From: an uncultured Nocardioides sp.
Lineage (GTDB): Bacteria; Actinomycetota; Actinomycetes; Propionibacteriales; Nocardioidaceae
Length of the DNA: 64,000 bases
Reading direction: 5' to 3'
NCBI RefSeq assembly: GCF_947488515.1
Contig: NZ_CANKZF010000001.1
Span: 682,001 to 746,000, forward strand
Numbering within the stretch: position 1 is the first letter of the stretch; each line of letters starts with the position of its first letter. The position numbers were made by a program, and so were the translations under genes. Below are positions 56,041-64,000 of the stretch, one piece after another. Under the pieces are notes generated by a model. That model was not told where the DNA came from and searched no databases. It saw only the letters and a program-made list of their open reading frames with translations.

Positions 56041-57595
56041 TGCCGTCCCAGTCGGGGTCGTCCTTGCTGCCGATCTCGTAGGCCATCGGGCCGACGCCGG
56101 AGCTGCCCGAGCTGCGGTTGGGACCCTTCTTCCTGCGCTCCTCGTCGAGGCGGCGGGCGACGTCGGCGCGGGCCTCCTCGTCGGCCTTCGTCTCCATCCC
56201 CTCCGCGATCTCGCGGCGGCGGTCGCGGGCGGGGCGGGCCTCGCGCAGGCGCTCGTCCTCCCCACGACGGCCGAGCATCTCGGCACCGGCCTCGACGCTG
56301 GGCTTGAAGTCGAAGACGACCGAGTTGTCGTCGGCGCCGATGAGGACGGTGTCGCCCTCCTCGGCACCCATCTGCGCGAGCTTGACCTCGACGCCGAGCC
56401 GGTTCAGGCGGTCGGCGAGGAAGCCCACGGCCTCCTCGTTGCTGAAATCGGTCTGGCGCACCCAGCGCTCGGGCTTGGTGCCGCGCACCCGCCAGCCGTC
56501 GTCGGTGGCGACGACCTCGAAGTCGTCGCTGCTGTCGACGGCCTTCGGCCGGAGCACGATGCGCTCGGGCTCGGCCGCGGGCGCGACCTCGCGGGACGCG
56601 ACCACGATCTCGGCCATGGCGAAGGTCAGCTCGCGCAGGCCCGCGCCGGACGCGGCGCTGACCTCGAAGACACGCAGACCGCGACCGCGCAGCTCCTCGA
56701 CCACCATGTCGGCGATGTCCTGGCCGTCCGGGACGTCGACCTTGTTGAGGGCGACCAGCCGCGGCCGGTCCTCGAGGCCGCCGTAGCGGGCCAGCTCACC
56801 CTCGATGACCTCGAGGTCGTCGAGGGGGTTGCGGCCGGGCTCGATGGAGGCCGTGTCGACGACGTGGACCAGCGCAGCGCAGCGCTCGATGTGCCGCAGG
56901 AAGTCATGGCCGAGGCCGCGGCCCTCGGCGGCGCCCTCGATCAGGCCGGGCACGTCGGCGACCACGAAGGTCGTCTCGCCGGCGGTGACCACGCCGAGGT
57001 TGGGGATGAGGGTGGTGAACGGGTAGTCGGCGATCTTGGGCCGCGCCCGGGAGATCGCGGCGATCAGCGACGACTTGCCGGCGCTCGGGAAACCGACCAG
57101 GCCGATGTCCGCGACGACCTTGAGCTCGAGACGTACGACGAGCTCGTCGCCGGGCTCACCCAGCAGCGCGAACCCGGGAGCCTTGCGCTTGGAGGAGGCG
57201 AGGGCAGCGTTGCCGAGGCCGCCGCGGCCACCGGCGGCGATGACCAGGGTCGTCCCGTGGCCGACGAGGTCGGCCAGCGCGGTGCCGTCCTCGGCCTTCA
57301 CCAGCGTGCCGTCGGGGACGGTCAGGACCAGGTCCTTGCCGTTGCCGCCGTTCTTGTGGTCCCCGGCGCCCTGGCCACCGTTGTCGGCGCGGCGCTTCGG
57401 ACTGTGGTGGTAGTCGACGAGGGTCGTGACGCTCGTGTCGACCTGGAGGATGATCGACCCGCCCTGGCCGCCGTTGCCGCCGTCGGGACCGCCGAGCGGC
57501 TTGAACTTCTCCCGCTTGACCGAGGCCACGCCGTTGCCACCTCGTCCGGCCGCGAGGTGCAGCGTGACCTGGTCGACGAACGTGGGGATGGCCAT
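56030..57595 (-). CDS. obgE: GTPase Obg
   Basis: The 521-residue Obg is an essential ribosome-associated GTPase linked to 50S assembly and stress control. It has the glycine-rich Obg fold (1-160), the G domain (P-loop GFPSAGKSS at 168-176, DVPG at 214-217, NKVD later) and the C-terminal OCT domain (about 340-420), followed by a long charged tail (about 440-521) rich in Arg, Glu and Lys. It lies downstream of rpmA with a hairpin between and overlaps proB at the end. Confidence 0.96.
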   Translation of the reverse strand: MAIPTFVDQVTLHLAAGRGGNGVASVKREKFKPLGGPDGGNGGQGGSIILQVDTSVTTLVDYHHSPKRRADNGGQGAGDHKNGGNGKDLVLTVPDGTLVKAEDGTALADLVGHGTTLVIAAGGRGGLGNAALASSKRKAPGFALLGEPGDELVVRLELKVVADIGLVGFPSAGKSSLIAAISRARPKIADYPFTTLIPNLGVVTAGETTFVVADVPGLIEGAAEGRGLGHDFLRHIERCAALVHVVDTASIEPGRNPLDDLEVIEGELARYGGLEDRPRLVALNKVDVPDGQDIADMVVEELRGRGLRVFEVSAASGAGLRELTFAMAEIVVASREVAPAAEPERIVLRPKAVDSSDDFEVVATDDGWRVRGTKPERWVRQTDFSNEEAVGFLADRLNRLGVEVKLAQMGAEEGDTVLIGADDNSVVFDFKPSVEAGAEMLGRRGEDERLREARPARDRRREIAEGMETKADEEARADVARRLDEERRKKGPNRSSGSSGVGPMAYEIGSKDDPDWDGSDD

Positions 57596-57635
57596 GGGGG
57601 GTTCCTGTCAGGTGTGGAGCGGGGGGTGAAAGCAC

Positions 57636-57665
57636 GAAGGGCGCCCCCAGACAGGGACGCCCTTC
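57636..57665 (-). terminator. hairpin between rpmA and obgE
   Basis: GAAGGGCG and CGCCCTTC form an 8-bp stem at 57636-57643 and 57658-57665, 27 bp past the rpmA stop. On the minus strand it is followed by GTGCTTTC. This is a likely partial terminator that lowers obgE expression relative to the ribosomal protein genes. Confidence 0.6.
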
Positions 57666-57692
57666 ACAGAAGTGCTCAGTGTCGCGGTGACG

Positions 57693-57947
57693 TCACTCGC
57701 CGGGGACGATGTTGACGACCTTGCGGCCGCGGCGGGTGCCGAACTCGACGGCGCCGGCCTGCAGGGCGAACAGGGTGTCGTCGCCGCCACGGCCCACACC
57801 GGTGCCCGGGTGGAAGTGGGTGCCGCGCTGGCGCACGATGATCTCGCCCGCGCCGACGACCTGGCCGCCGAACCGCTTCACGCCGAGGCGCTGGGAGTTG
57901 GAGTCACGGCCGTTCTTGGTGCTCGCAGCACCCTTCTTGTGAGCCAT
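57693..57947 (-). CDS. rpmA: 50S ribosomal protein L27
   Basis: The 84-residue L27 starts directly with [20 protein letters not shown], with no N-terminal extension to be cleaved. The body has [20 protein letters not shown] and [18 protein letters not shown]. It contacts the peptidyl-transferase centre. It follows rplU by 49 bp. Confidence 0.97.
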   Translation of the reverse strand: MAHKKGAASTKNGRDSNSQRLGVKRFGGQVVGAGEIIVRQRGTHFHPGTGVGRGGDDTLFALQAGAVEFGTRRGRKVVNIVPGE

Positions 57948-57996
57948 TGTTCAGTCCTTTGGAACGAAGAGTTGGTGGTCGACCTCGAGCCGGCGC

Positions 57997-58296
57997 TCAG
58001 AGGGAGATGTCGGTGACCTTGACCTGGGTGTACTTCTGGCGGTGACCCTGGCGCTTCTTGTAGCCGGTCTTGTTCTTGTACTTCTGGATGATGATCTTCG
58101 GGCCCTTGGTGCGGCCGGTGACCTCGACGGTCACGCTCGCCTTGTCGAGGCCGGTCGCGGTGACCTTGTCGCCGTCGACGACCATCACCACAGGAAGGGT
58201 GAGGGTGTCACCGGCGGCAGCCATCGCGTCGATCTCGATGACGTCGCCCACGGCAACCTTCTGCTGCTTGCTGCCACTGCGCACGACTGCGTACAC
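57997..58296 (-). CDS. rplU: 50S ribosomal protein L21
   Basis: The 99-residue L21 (usual length about 103) starts MYAVVRSGSKQQKVAVGD and ends KNKTGYKKRQGHRQKYTQVKVTDISL. A GTG start at 58296 is preceded by GGAGAG at nine bases. The 169-bp leader before it (58297-58465) carries a TTGACC hexamer at 58429-58424 that could be a -35 element, with no clear -10. It is the first gene of rplU-rpmA-obgE-proB. Confidence 0.96.
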   Translation of the reverse strand: MYAVVRSGSKQQKVAVGDVIEIDAMAAAGDTLTLPVVMVVDGDKVTATGLDKASVTVEVTGRTKGPKIIIQKYKNKTGYKKRQGHRQKYTQVKVTDISL

Positions 58297-58465
58297 GGCG
58301 AGTCACTCTCCTCGATACGAACTGCTGGTCTCAGGAACTGGGGGTCTGCGCACGACACCGCCTGGAACTTCGGGCGAGTACGCCGCGTGGCGGGCGCGCA
58401 GGGATGGTGTGTCGAACACCGAGGGTCAAGACTACGGGATCGGGTGCCGACCGGGCAAAACGAGG

Positions 58466-60751
58466 TCAGGACGACCCGGGAGACTGCAGGGACATCGCCC
58501 GTCCTGGGCTCAGCCACTCCTGCCCCGAGTAGTCGTCCTTGCGGATCGCGAGGCTCGTGATCTCGCGTACGGCGATGCGGGCGTCGCGCACCCGGAACCG
58601 GCTCGCGCGGGTGTCGTGGGCGTCGCTGAGCCGCACCGGCACCTCCCACACGTCGATCCCCTGCTGCTCGGCAGCGAGCACGAGCTCCACCGTCCACATC
58701 AGGCCCGTCTCGCGCGACACCAGGGCGAAGGAGCGCGCCCACGCGCCGTCGACCCAGATGGTCCCCTGGCTGTCCCCCACCGCCGAGTGGAGCAGCGCGC
58801 GCCGCAGCCAGCGGAAGGCCCGCGACTGCGCCTCACGGCGCCACGCGCGATCGACCTCGGAGGCGGGGTGCGCCTTCGAGCCGACCGCGACGACCGCGTC
58901 GTCGGGCAACCCGGCGAAGCCCTCGAGGTCGCTGAAGCCGAAGGGCACGTCGTCGGCGGTGAGCAGCACGCGGGTGCCGCGACTGGCGAGCACTCCGGTG
59001 CGGAGGGCGTTGCCCAGCCCGGGGTCGCTGTGGAGCACGACGAGCGGGACCGCGTGCAGCCAGTCGGACGCGATCGACTCCAGCAGGTCGCTGGTGCCGT
59101 CGGTCGAGCCGTTCTCGACGACGACCAGCTCGTCGTCGGCGCCGAGCCGGCCGGCCAGTGCGGTCAACGACTCGGCGAGCACCGCCTCGCCGTTGCGCGT
59201 GGGCACCACGACGGAGAGCCCCGCTGAACCCGCCGGCTCGATCGGGCCGCTGCGCGCACGGGTGAGGGCGCGCTCGTCGACCCGCACGGCCGAGGGCATC
59301 GTCGAGATCGCCCACACCAGCCCGCCGAGGGCGAGCGCGAAGAGGAAGCCGAGGCCGGCGGCGAGCTCGCTGAAGTAGTAGAGCATCGGCATGACCAGGA
59401 CGGTCGGCGGCAGGCCCAGCAGCAGGATCGGCACGGTGGCTGCCGACGACTGCCGCAGCAGCGTCCGGCGCGGTCCACGCACACCCACCATCACGGCGGC
59501 GAGCAGGATCACGACGAGCATCGCGGCGAAGTGCTTGACGACGAAGAACGCCTTCGTCAGGTAGAGGCGGACGGCCGCGAGCGGGGACTCGGTCACGGCG
59601 TCGAGGTAGAGGTCCTTCATGATCGCGTCGTACTCCGCGCTGGCCACGACGACGTCGGGGTCGATCTCGCGGGCCTTCTGCCAACCCCACTCGTCGGACC
59701 ACTCCACGCCGAACGGCGAGGGGTCGCCGGTGATCGGTGAGGGGTAGGACAGACCGAGGTAGAGCGGGTGCCAGGTGCCGTGCGCGTCCGGCAGGCGTGA
59801 CGCCTCGGCCAGGACGACGCGGTCGCGGGACTCGTTGATGCGGTCCATCGCGACGCCGGGCAGCCACGACGCGACGACGACGCTGGCCGCGGCGGCCGCG
59901 CCGGCCACGAGCCAGCGCAACCGACCCTTCCAGGCGGCCCACCACACGACGGCGACCGCCAGCGCGATGCCCACGCCCGACAGCGACCGCAGCAGGTTGC
60001 CGCACGCGGCCAGCAGGACCAGCACCACCGTCCAGGCGACCGCCGAGCGCACGCGGGGGCGACGGGTGACGGCGTAGGCGACCAGCACCAGGGACAGGAA
60101 CATCAGGGACGCGGGCAGGCCGTAGAGGGCGTACACGCGGGTCGGTGACACCCGGTCGGCGAGGCCGTACTCGGTGCCCGTCAGCACCGTGCCGTTGGCG
60201 AGCCACATCAGCACGGGGAGGGCCAGCATCGCCATGCCGGCGCGGGCCCTGCCGAACACCCGCGCGACGGTGACCGGCAGCAGGAGCATCGGCAGCGCAC
60301 ACAGCAGCGCCATCGCCCACCGGAGGCCGGGGTACGGCGACGCGGAGCCCGTGAGGTGACCCATCCACGAGGCGATGAGGTAGCTGCCGGGGTCGTCGTC
60401 GCCCGCGGCCTTCGTGAGCCCCGTGCCCGGGAGCCCGCCGTACCAGGAGCCCGTCCCGTTCTCCTTCACCAGCAGCACGCCGGTGTCGCGATAGGCGTCG
60501 TAGGTCGCCTTCAGCTCCAGGTCACGCGCCGGGTGGTAGGGCAGGTCCGGCATGTTGAGGACCGTCACGAAGGTCCCCAGGGCGAGCAGCGCTCCGGTCG
60601 CGAGAAGCAGGCGGTGGGTCGCACCGGGCCACGGCCGGTCGACCGACCGCGCGGTCCACGGCACCCGCCGGAGCGGCGCGAGCCGGTCGTCCGCCTCGGT
60701 GCCTACGTCGTCCGCCGTCCGTCCCGAGTGGTCCGACAGCCGCTCGCTCAT
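58466..60751 (-). CDS. multi-pass membrane protein fused to a GT2 glycosyltransferase domain
   Basis: A 761-residue protein in two parts. Residues about 40-500 carry about ten or more membrane helices and a large extracellular stretch with DLPYHPARDLELKATYDAYRDTG near the start, as in GT39/GT83-like membrane glycosyltransferases. Residues about 520-745 are a soluble GT-A glycosyltransferase 2 domain (LSVVVPTRNGEAVLAESLTAL; ELVVVENGSTDGTSDLL; RVLLTADDVPFGF). Its sugar and acceptor are unknown, and a surface glycan or lipid-linked sugar role is inferred. Its ATG overlaps the rne stop by 4 bp and it lies between rne and rplU, splitting a usual gene neighbourhood. Confidence 0.75.
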   Translation of the reverse strand: MSERLSDHSGRTADDVGTEADDRLAPLRRVPWTARSVDRPWPGATHRLLLATGALLALGTFVTVLNMPDLPYHPARDLELKATYDAYRDTGVLLVKENGTGSWYGGLPGTGLTKAAGDDDPGSYLIASWMGHLTGSASPYPGLRWAMALLCALPMLLLPVTVARVFGRARAGMAMLALPVLMWLANGTVLTGTEYGLADRVSPTRVYALYGLPASLMFLSLVLVAYAVTRRPRVRSAVAWTVVLVLLAACGNLLRSLSGVGIALAVAVVWWAAWKGRLRWLVAGAAAAASVVVASWLPGVAMDRINESRDRVVLAEASRLPDAHGTWHPLYLGLSYPSPITGDPSPFGVEWSDEWGWQKAREIDPDVVVASAEYDAIMKDLYLDAVTESPLAAVRLYLTKAFFVVKHFAAMLVVILLAAVMVGVRGPRRTLLRQSSAATVPILLLGLPPTVLVMPMLYYFSELAAGLGFLFALALGGLVWAISTMPSAVRVDERALTRARSGPIEPAGSAGLSVVVPTRNGEAVLAESLTALAGRLGADDELVVVENGSTDGTSDLLESIASDWLHAVPLVVLHSDPGLGNALRTGVLASRGTRVLLTADDVPFGFSDLEGFAGLPDDAVVAVGSKAHPASEVDRAWRREAQSRAFRWLRRALLHSAVGDSQGTIWVDGAWARSFALVSRETGLMWTVELVLAAEQQGIDVWEVPVRLSDAHDTRASRFRVRDARIAVREITSLAIRKDDYSGQEWLSPGRAMSLQSPGSS

Positions 60752-63700
60752 CGCTTGCGCGAGCCCTTCTTCTTGATCGGGACGTGCTCGACGACGGGCG
60801 CCTCGTCGGGCACGCCGGACGCGGTGTCCGCACCGTCGACCGGGGTGTGCGCGACGGGCTCACCGGACGGCGTACCGGTGCCGGGCTCGAGGCCCGCGGT
60901 GCCGGGCTCGACGACACCCGTCTGCGGGACGGTGCCCGCTCCCGACGGCGGACCGGCGGGGCGGCTGGCGGACCGGCGACGCGTCCGCGTCACCACCTTG
61001 GGCTTCTCGGGCTCGGCCGGCGGCGCCTCGGCAGGCGCCTCGTCGGTCGACTCGGCGGCCTTCTCGGCATCCGGCGCGGCGGCCTTCTCGGCAGCCGGCG
61101 CGCTCGACGGGTCGCTGGTGGCCGGTGCGGCGTCGACGGGCGGCGCCTCGGCGCGCGGTGCCTCGGTGACCTCGTCCGCGGCCGCTTCGGTCGACCGGGC
61201 GTCGCCCGACTGCTCGCCCGACACGTCAGCGGCGTCCGACGACGCCTCCTCGACGGGACGCTCGTGGCGCGCCATCGCGGCGACGTCCTTGGGCGACGGG
61301 GCGGACGAGTGGGTGTGGTGCGGCTCGCCGGCCTTCGCGTCGGCGTTGCCGCCGCCGTTGTCGTTGCCGGAGTCGTCGTTGCCCGAGCCGCGACGACCGC
61401 GGCGACGGTTGCTGCGGCGAGCCTCGCCGTCCTCGGAGCGGGCGTCCGGGTCCACGGGCTGGTCCTTGATGACCACGCCGCGGCCGTGGCAGGCCTCGCA
61501 GTTCTCGCTGAACGCCTCGACCAAGCCGGTGCCGATCCGCTTGCGGGTCATCTGCACCAGGCCGAGCGAGGTCACCTCGGCGACCTGGTGGCGGGTGCGG
61601 TCGCGCCCCAGGCACTCGACGAGCCGCCGGACCACGAGGTCACGGTTGGACTCGAGCACCATGTCGATGAAGTCGACCACGATGATGCCGCCGATGTCGC
61701 GCAGGCGGAGCTGGCGCACGATCTCCTCGGCGGCCTCGAGGTTGTTCTTGGTGACCGTCTCCTCGAGGTTGCCCCCGGACCCGGTGAACTTGCCGGTGTT
61801 GACGTCGACGACGGTCATCGCCTCGGTGCGGTCGATGATCAGGGAGCCGCCCGACGGCAGCCAGACCTTGCGGTCCAGTCCCTTGTGGATCTGCTCGTCG
61901 ATCCGGTACGTCGCGAACACGTCGCCACCGGTCGCGCCGCGCTCGAACCTCTCGAGGCGCTCGGCGAGGTCCGGGGCGACCGACTCGACGTAGCCGTGGA
62001 CGGTGTCCCAGGCGTCGTCGCCCTCGATGACGAGCTTGGCGAAGTCCTCGGTGAACAGGTCACGCACGACCTTCAGGGTCAGGTCGGGCTCCCCGTAGAG
62101 CAGCTGCGGGCCCGAACCCTTGTGGGTGGCCTTCTTCTCGATGTCCTCCCAGCGGGCCTTGAGGCGCTCGACGTCACGCGTCAGCTCGTCCTCGCTGGCA
62201 CCCTCGGCCGCGGTGCGCACGATGACGCCGGCGGTGTCGGGCACGATCTCCTTCAGGAGGGTCTTCAGGCGGCTGCGCTCGGTGTCGGGCAGCTTGCGCG
62301 AGATGCCGGAGGTGGTGCCGTCCGGGACGTAGACGAGGAAGCGACCGGCGAGGCTGACCTGGCTGGTCAGGCGGGCGCCCTTGTGGCCGACCGGGTCCTT
62401 GGTGACCTGCACGAGGATCATCTGGCCGCTCGAGAGCACCGACTCGATCTTGCGGGGCTGGCCCTCCTTGTGACCGAGCGACTGCCAGTTGACCTCGCCG
62501 GCGTACAGGACGGCGTTCCGGCCCTTGCCGATGTCGATGAAGGCGGCCTCCATCGACGGGAGCACGTTCTGGACGCGGCCGAGGTAGACGTTGCCGATGA
62601 GCGAGGTCTGCGACTCGCGGGCGACGTAGTGCTCGACGAGGACCTTGTCCTCGAGCACGCCGATCTGGATCAGGTCCTTGCGCTGGCGGATCACCATGAT
62701 CCGCTCCACCGACTCGCGACGGGCGAGGAACTCGGCCTCGCTCACGATCGGCGCACGGCGGCGACCGGCCTCGCGGCCCTCGCGGCGGCGCTGCTTCTTC
62801 GCCTCGAGGCGGGTCGAGCCCGCGACCGCGGTGATCTGGTCCTCGGCCGAGCGGGTCTTGCGGACCCGGGTCACGGTGTTCGGCTCGGCGTCGTCGGAGG
62901 AGCCCTCGTCGCCCGAGCGGCGACGGCGGCGACGACGGCGCGAGGTGCCCTCGCCGGCGCCGTCGGTCGTGTCGGAGTCCGCGTCCGCCGAGGCGGGGCT
63001 CGCGGAGGCCTCGGTGGAGTCGTCGGCCGTGTCGGCGGAGCCGGACTCGGCCGCACCCTCGCTCTCACCCTCCCCGGACTTGCGACGACGGCGGCCGCCG
63101 CGACGACGGCGACGACGGCCGCCGCCCTCGCCGTCACCCTCGGTGTCGTCAGCTGACTCGGACGAGTCGGTGTCGGTCCCGGTGTCGGTCTCGGTGCTGG
63201 TATCGGCGCTGGGCTCGGTGCCCTCAGCGTCCTCGGTGGCCTCGGCCTCCGCGAGCGCTGCGGCGGCGTCCTCGTCCTCGTCGGCGACGGGCGCCTCCTC
63301 GGCGGCGGCGGCCTTCTTCCCGGACCGCTTCCGGGCCGGCCGGTCAGCGGCGGACTTCTTCGCCGCCGACTTCTTCGCGGCCGACTTCTTGGCCGGAGCC
63401 GCGGCCTCGGTGTCCTCGGTGGCGACAGCGGCGTCGGTGGACCCGGTCGTCTCGGTGGACTCCGCGGCGTCGGCCGTCTCGACCGGGACGGGCGCGGCCT
63501 TCTTGCGGGTGCGGCGGGTGGTCGTGGTGACGACGGGCGCCTGGAACAGCACAGCGTGACCGGTGGCGGCGTCGGAGGCCTCAGCGGTCCCGGCTGCCGC
63601 GGCGGTCTCGTCGGCGTCAGCAGCGGCCGGCTCGGGTGCGGCTGCGGCCTTCTTGGCGGTGCGCTTGGCCGCGGTCTTCTTGGCCGGCGCCTTGGCGGCG

Positions 63701-64000
63701 GCGGACTTCCGGGCAGCCGCCTTCCTGGCGGGGGTAGGAGCCTCGTCGGCGGGGACGGCCTCGGCCGGCGCGACGGCAGCGTCGGGATCGGGGGTCGCGG
63801 CAGTCTTCTTCGCGGCGCTCTTGCGCGCCGGGGCCTTCTTGGCGGGCGCTCGACGCGAGGTGGTCTTCTGCACGAGCGGGGCGTCGGCGTCTCCGGTGTG
63901 GCCGGTCTCGCTGGCGTCCGGGGCGGGCGCGGCGGCCGCCTTCTTCGCAGGCGCCTTGCGCGTCCGACGGGTCACGACGGGCACGGAGGGCGCGGCGGCC
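60748..64000 (-). CDS. rne: ribonuclease E/G, 5' end beyond the window
   Basis: RNase E/G is the main RNA-degrading and rRNA-maturing endonuclease. The visible part is about 1080 residues and remains open to the window edge, so the start is not seen. The N-terminal 400 residues are low-complexity, with AAKKSAAKKSA- and RRRRGG-type runs. Then come the S1 domain (GNVYLGRVQNVLPSMEAAFID), the DNase I-like catalytic domain with the metal-binding Asp in VVDVNTGKFTG and IIVVDFIDMV, and the zinc-link CEACHGRG. The C-terminal 230 residues are acidic, Pro/Ala-rich and probably unstructured. Its stop overlaps the GT2-fusion gene. Confidence 0.94.
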   Translation of the reverse strand, partial: AAAPSVPVVTRRTRKAPAKKAAAAPAPDASETGHTGDADAPLVQKTTSRRAPAKKAPARKSAAKKTAATPDPDAAVAPAEAVPADEAPTPARKAAARKSAAAKAPAKKTAAKRTAKKAAAAPEPAAADADETAAAAGTAEASDAATGHAVLFQAPVVTTTTRRTRKKAAPVPVETADAAESTETTGSTDAAVATEDTEAAAPAKKSAAKKSAAKKSAADRPARKRSGKKAAAAEEAPVADEDEDAAAALAEAEATEDAEGTEPSADTSTETDTGTDTDSSESADDTEGDGEGGGRRRRRRGGRRRRKSGEGESEGAAESGSADTADDSTEASASPASADADSDTTDGAGEGTSRRRRRRRRSGDEGSSDDAEPNTVTRVRKTRSAEDQITAVAGSTRLEAKKQRRREGREAGRRRAPIVSEAEFLARRESVERIMVIRQRKDLIQIGVLEDKVLVEHYVARESQTSLIGNVYLGRVQNVLPSMEAAFIDIGKGRNAVLYAGEVNWQSLGHKEGQPRKIESVLSSGQMILVQVTKDPVGHKGARLTSQVSLAGRFLVYVPDGTTSGISRKLPDTERSRLKTLLKEIVPDTAGVIVRTAAEGASEDELTRDVERLKARWEDIEKKATHKGSGPQLLYGEPDLTLKVVRDLFTEDFAKLVIEGDDAWDTVHGYVESVAPDLAERLERFERGATGGDVFATYRIDEQIHKGLDRKVWLPSGGSLIIDRTEAMTVVDVNTGKFTGSGGNLEETVTKNNLEAAEEIVRQLRLRDIGGIIVVDFIDMVLESNRDLVVRRLVECLGRDRTRHQVAEVTSLGLVQMTRKRIGTGLVEAFSENCEACHGRGVVIKDQPVDPDARSEDGEARRSNRRRGRRGSGNDDSGNDNGGGNADAKAGEPHHTHSSAPSPKDVAAMARHERPVEEASSDAADVSGEQSGDARSTEAAADEVTEAPRAEAPPVDAAPATSDPSSAPAAEKAAAPDAEKAAESTDEAPAEAPPAEPEKPKVVTRTRRRSASRPAGPPSGAGTVPQTGVVEPGTAGLEPGTGTPSGEPVAHTPVDGADTASGVPDEAPVVEHVPIKKKGSRKR

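Noticed and set aside
62871..63560. Repeats in the rne N-terminal region as CRISPR or satellite DNA
   Set aside because: They are codon-level Ala/Lys/Arg low complexity in frame with RNase E, with no spacer-repeat regularity.

Overview
The window is high-GC DNA with frequent GTG starts and tightly overlapping genes. It suggests an actinobacterium, most probably a Nocardioides-like member of the Nocardioidaceae. That placement is an inference from composition, gene order (rne / rplU / rpmA / obgE / proB; ilvB-ilvN-ilvC behind a leader peptide; gatC-gatA-gatB) and protein style; no 16S gene is present. I found no tRNA or rRNA gene, no CRISPR array, no insertion sequence and no prophage. This is chromosomal core and near-core sequence.

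Layout. 1-905: the 3' part of a frameshifted gamma-glutamyltransferase. 871-3080: a YczE-type membrane protein divergent from a MocR regulator. 3091-7714: serA, a YdeI-family gene, a DsbA-like oxidoreductase and an NCS1 permease. 7848-11411: ilvC, ilvN and ilvB, preceded by an Ile-Leu-Val leader peptide and an attenuator hairpin; ilvD lies at 16843-18534. 11528-16796: a pterin dehydratase/VOC fusion, an S66 peptidase, a small conserved protein and a four-gene overlapping operon headed by kynU. 18599-23884: an XRE regulator, an SRPBCC protein, a BNR-repeat protein divergent from a PadR regulator, an EamA exporter and a PQQ-type sugar dehydrogenase lipoprotein.

23911-32354 is the most interesting region. 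A cobalamin riboswitch (30495-30690) precedes five tightly coupled genes: a secreted transcobalamin-like alpha/alpha-barrel protein, a membrane-tethered protein with a transcobalamin C-terminal-like domain, EcfT, a fused double EcfA ATPase and an S component. A second, separately transcribed barrel paralogue sits just upstream. I read this as a B12 (corrinoid) capture and import system that splits the eukaryotic transcobalamin architecture over two proteins.

32396-35719: gatC-gatA-gatB. 35883-39068: two lipoproteins and an LCP-family protein. 39081-42012: a two-component system whose kinase carries a PDZ-like sensor. 42080-45531: an RTX-type secreted protein and ligA. 45696-48758: TetR, an MFS exporter and a hydrolase. 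48801-52094: cysteine desulfurase, mnmA and a MetE-like protein, which together form a sulfur-transfer cluster. 52168-54896: a HELAH metalloprotease-like lipoprotein, a nucleotidyltransferase, a HIT protein and a MazG-like protein. 54907-64000: rne (cut by the window end), a membrane/GT2 fusion inserted into the conserved order, then rplU, rpmA, obgE and proB.

A dispersed 19-bp palindrome, TGAGTC-N7-GACTCA, occurs seven times. Four copies lie between genes. Three are in frame inside the linker of the tethered B12-operon protein, where they encode ESPGDS or ESPSDS.
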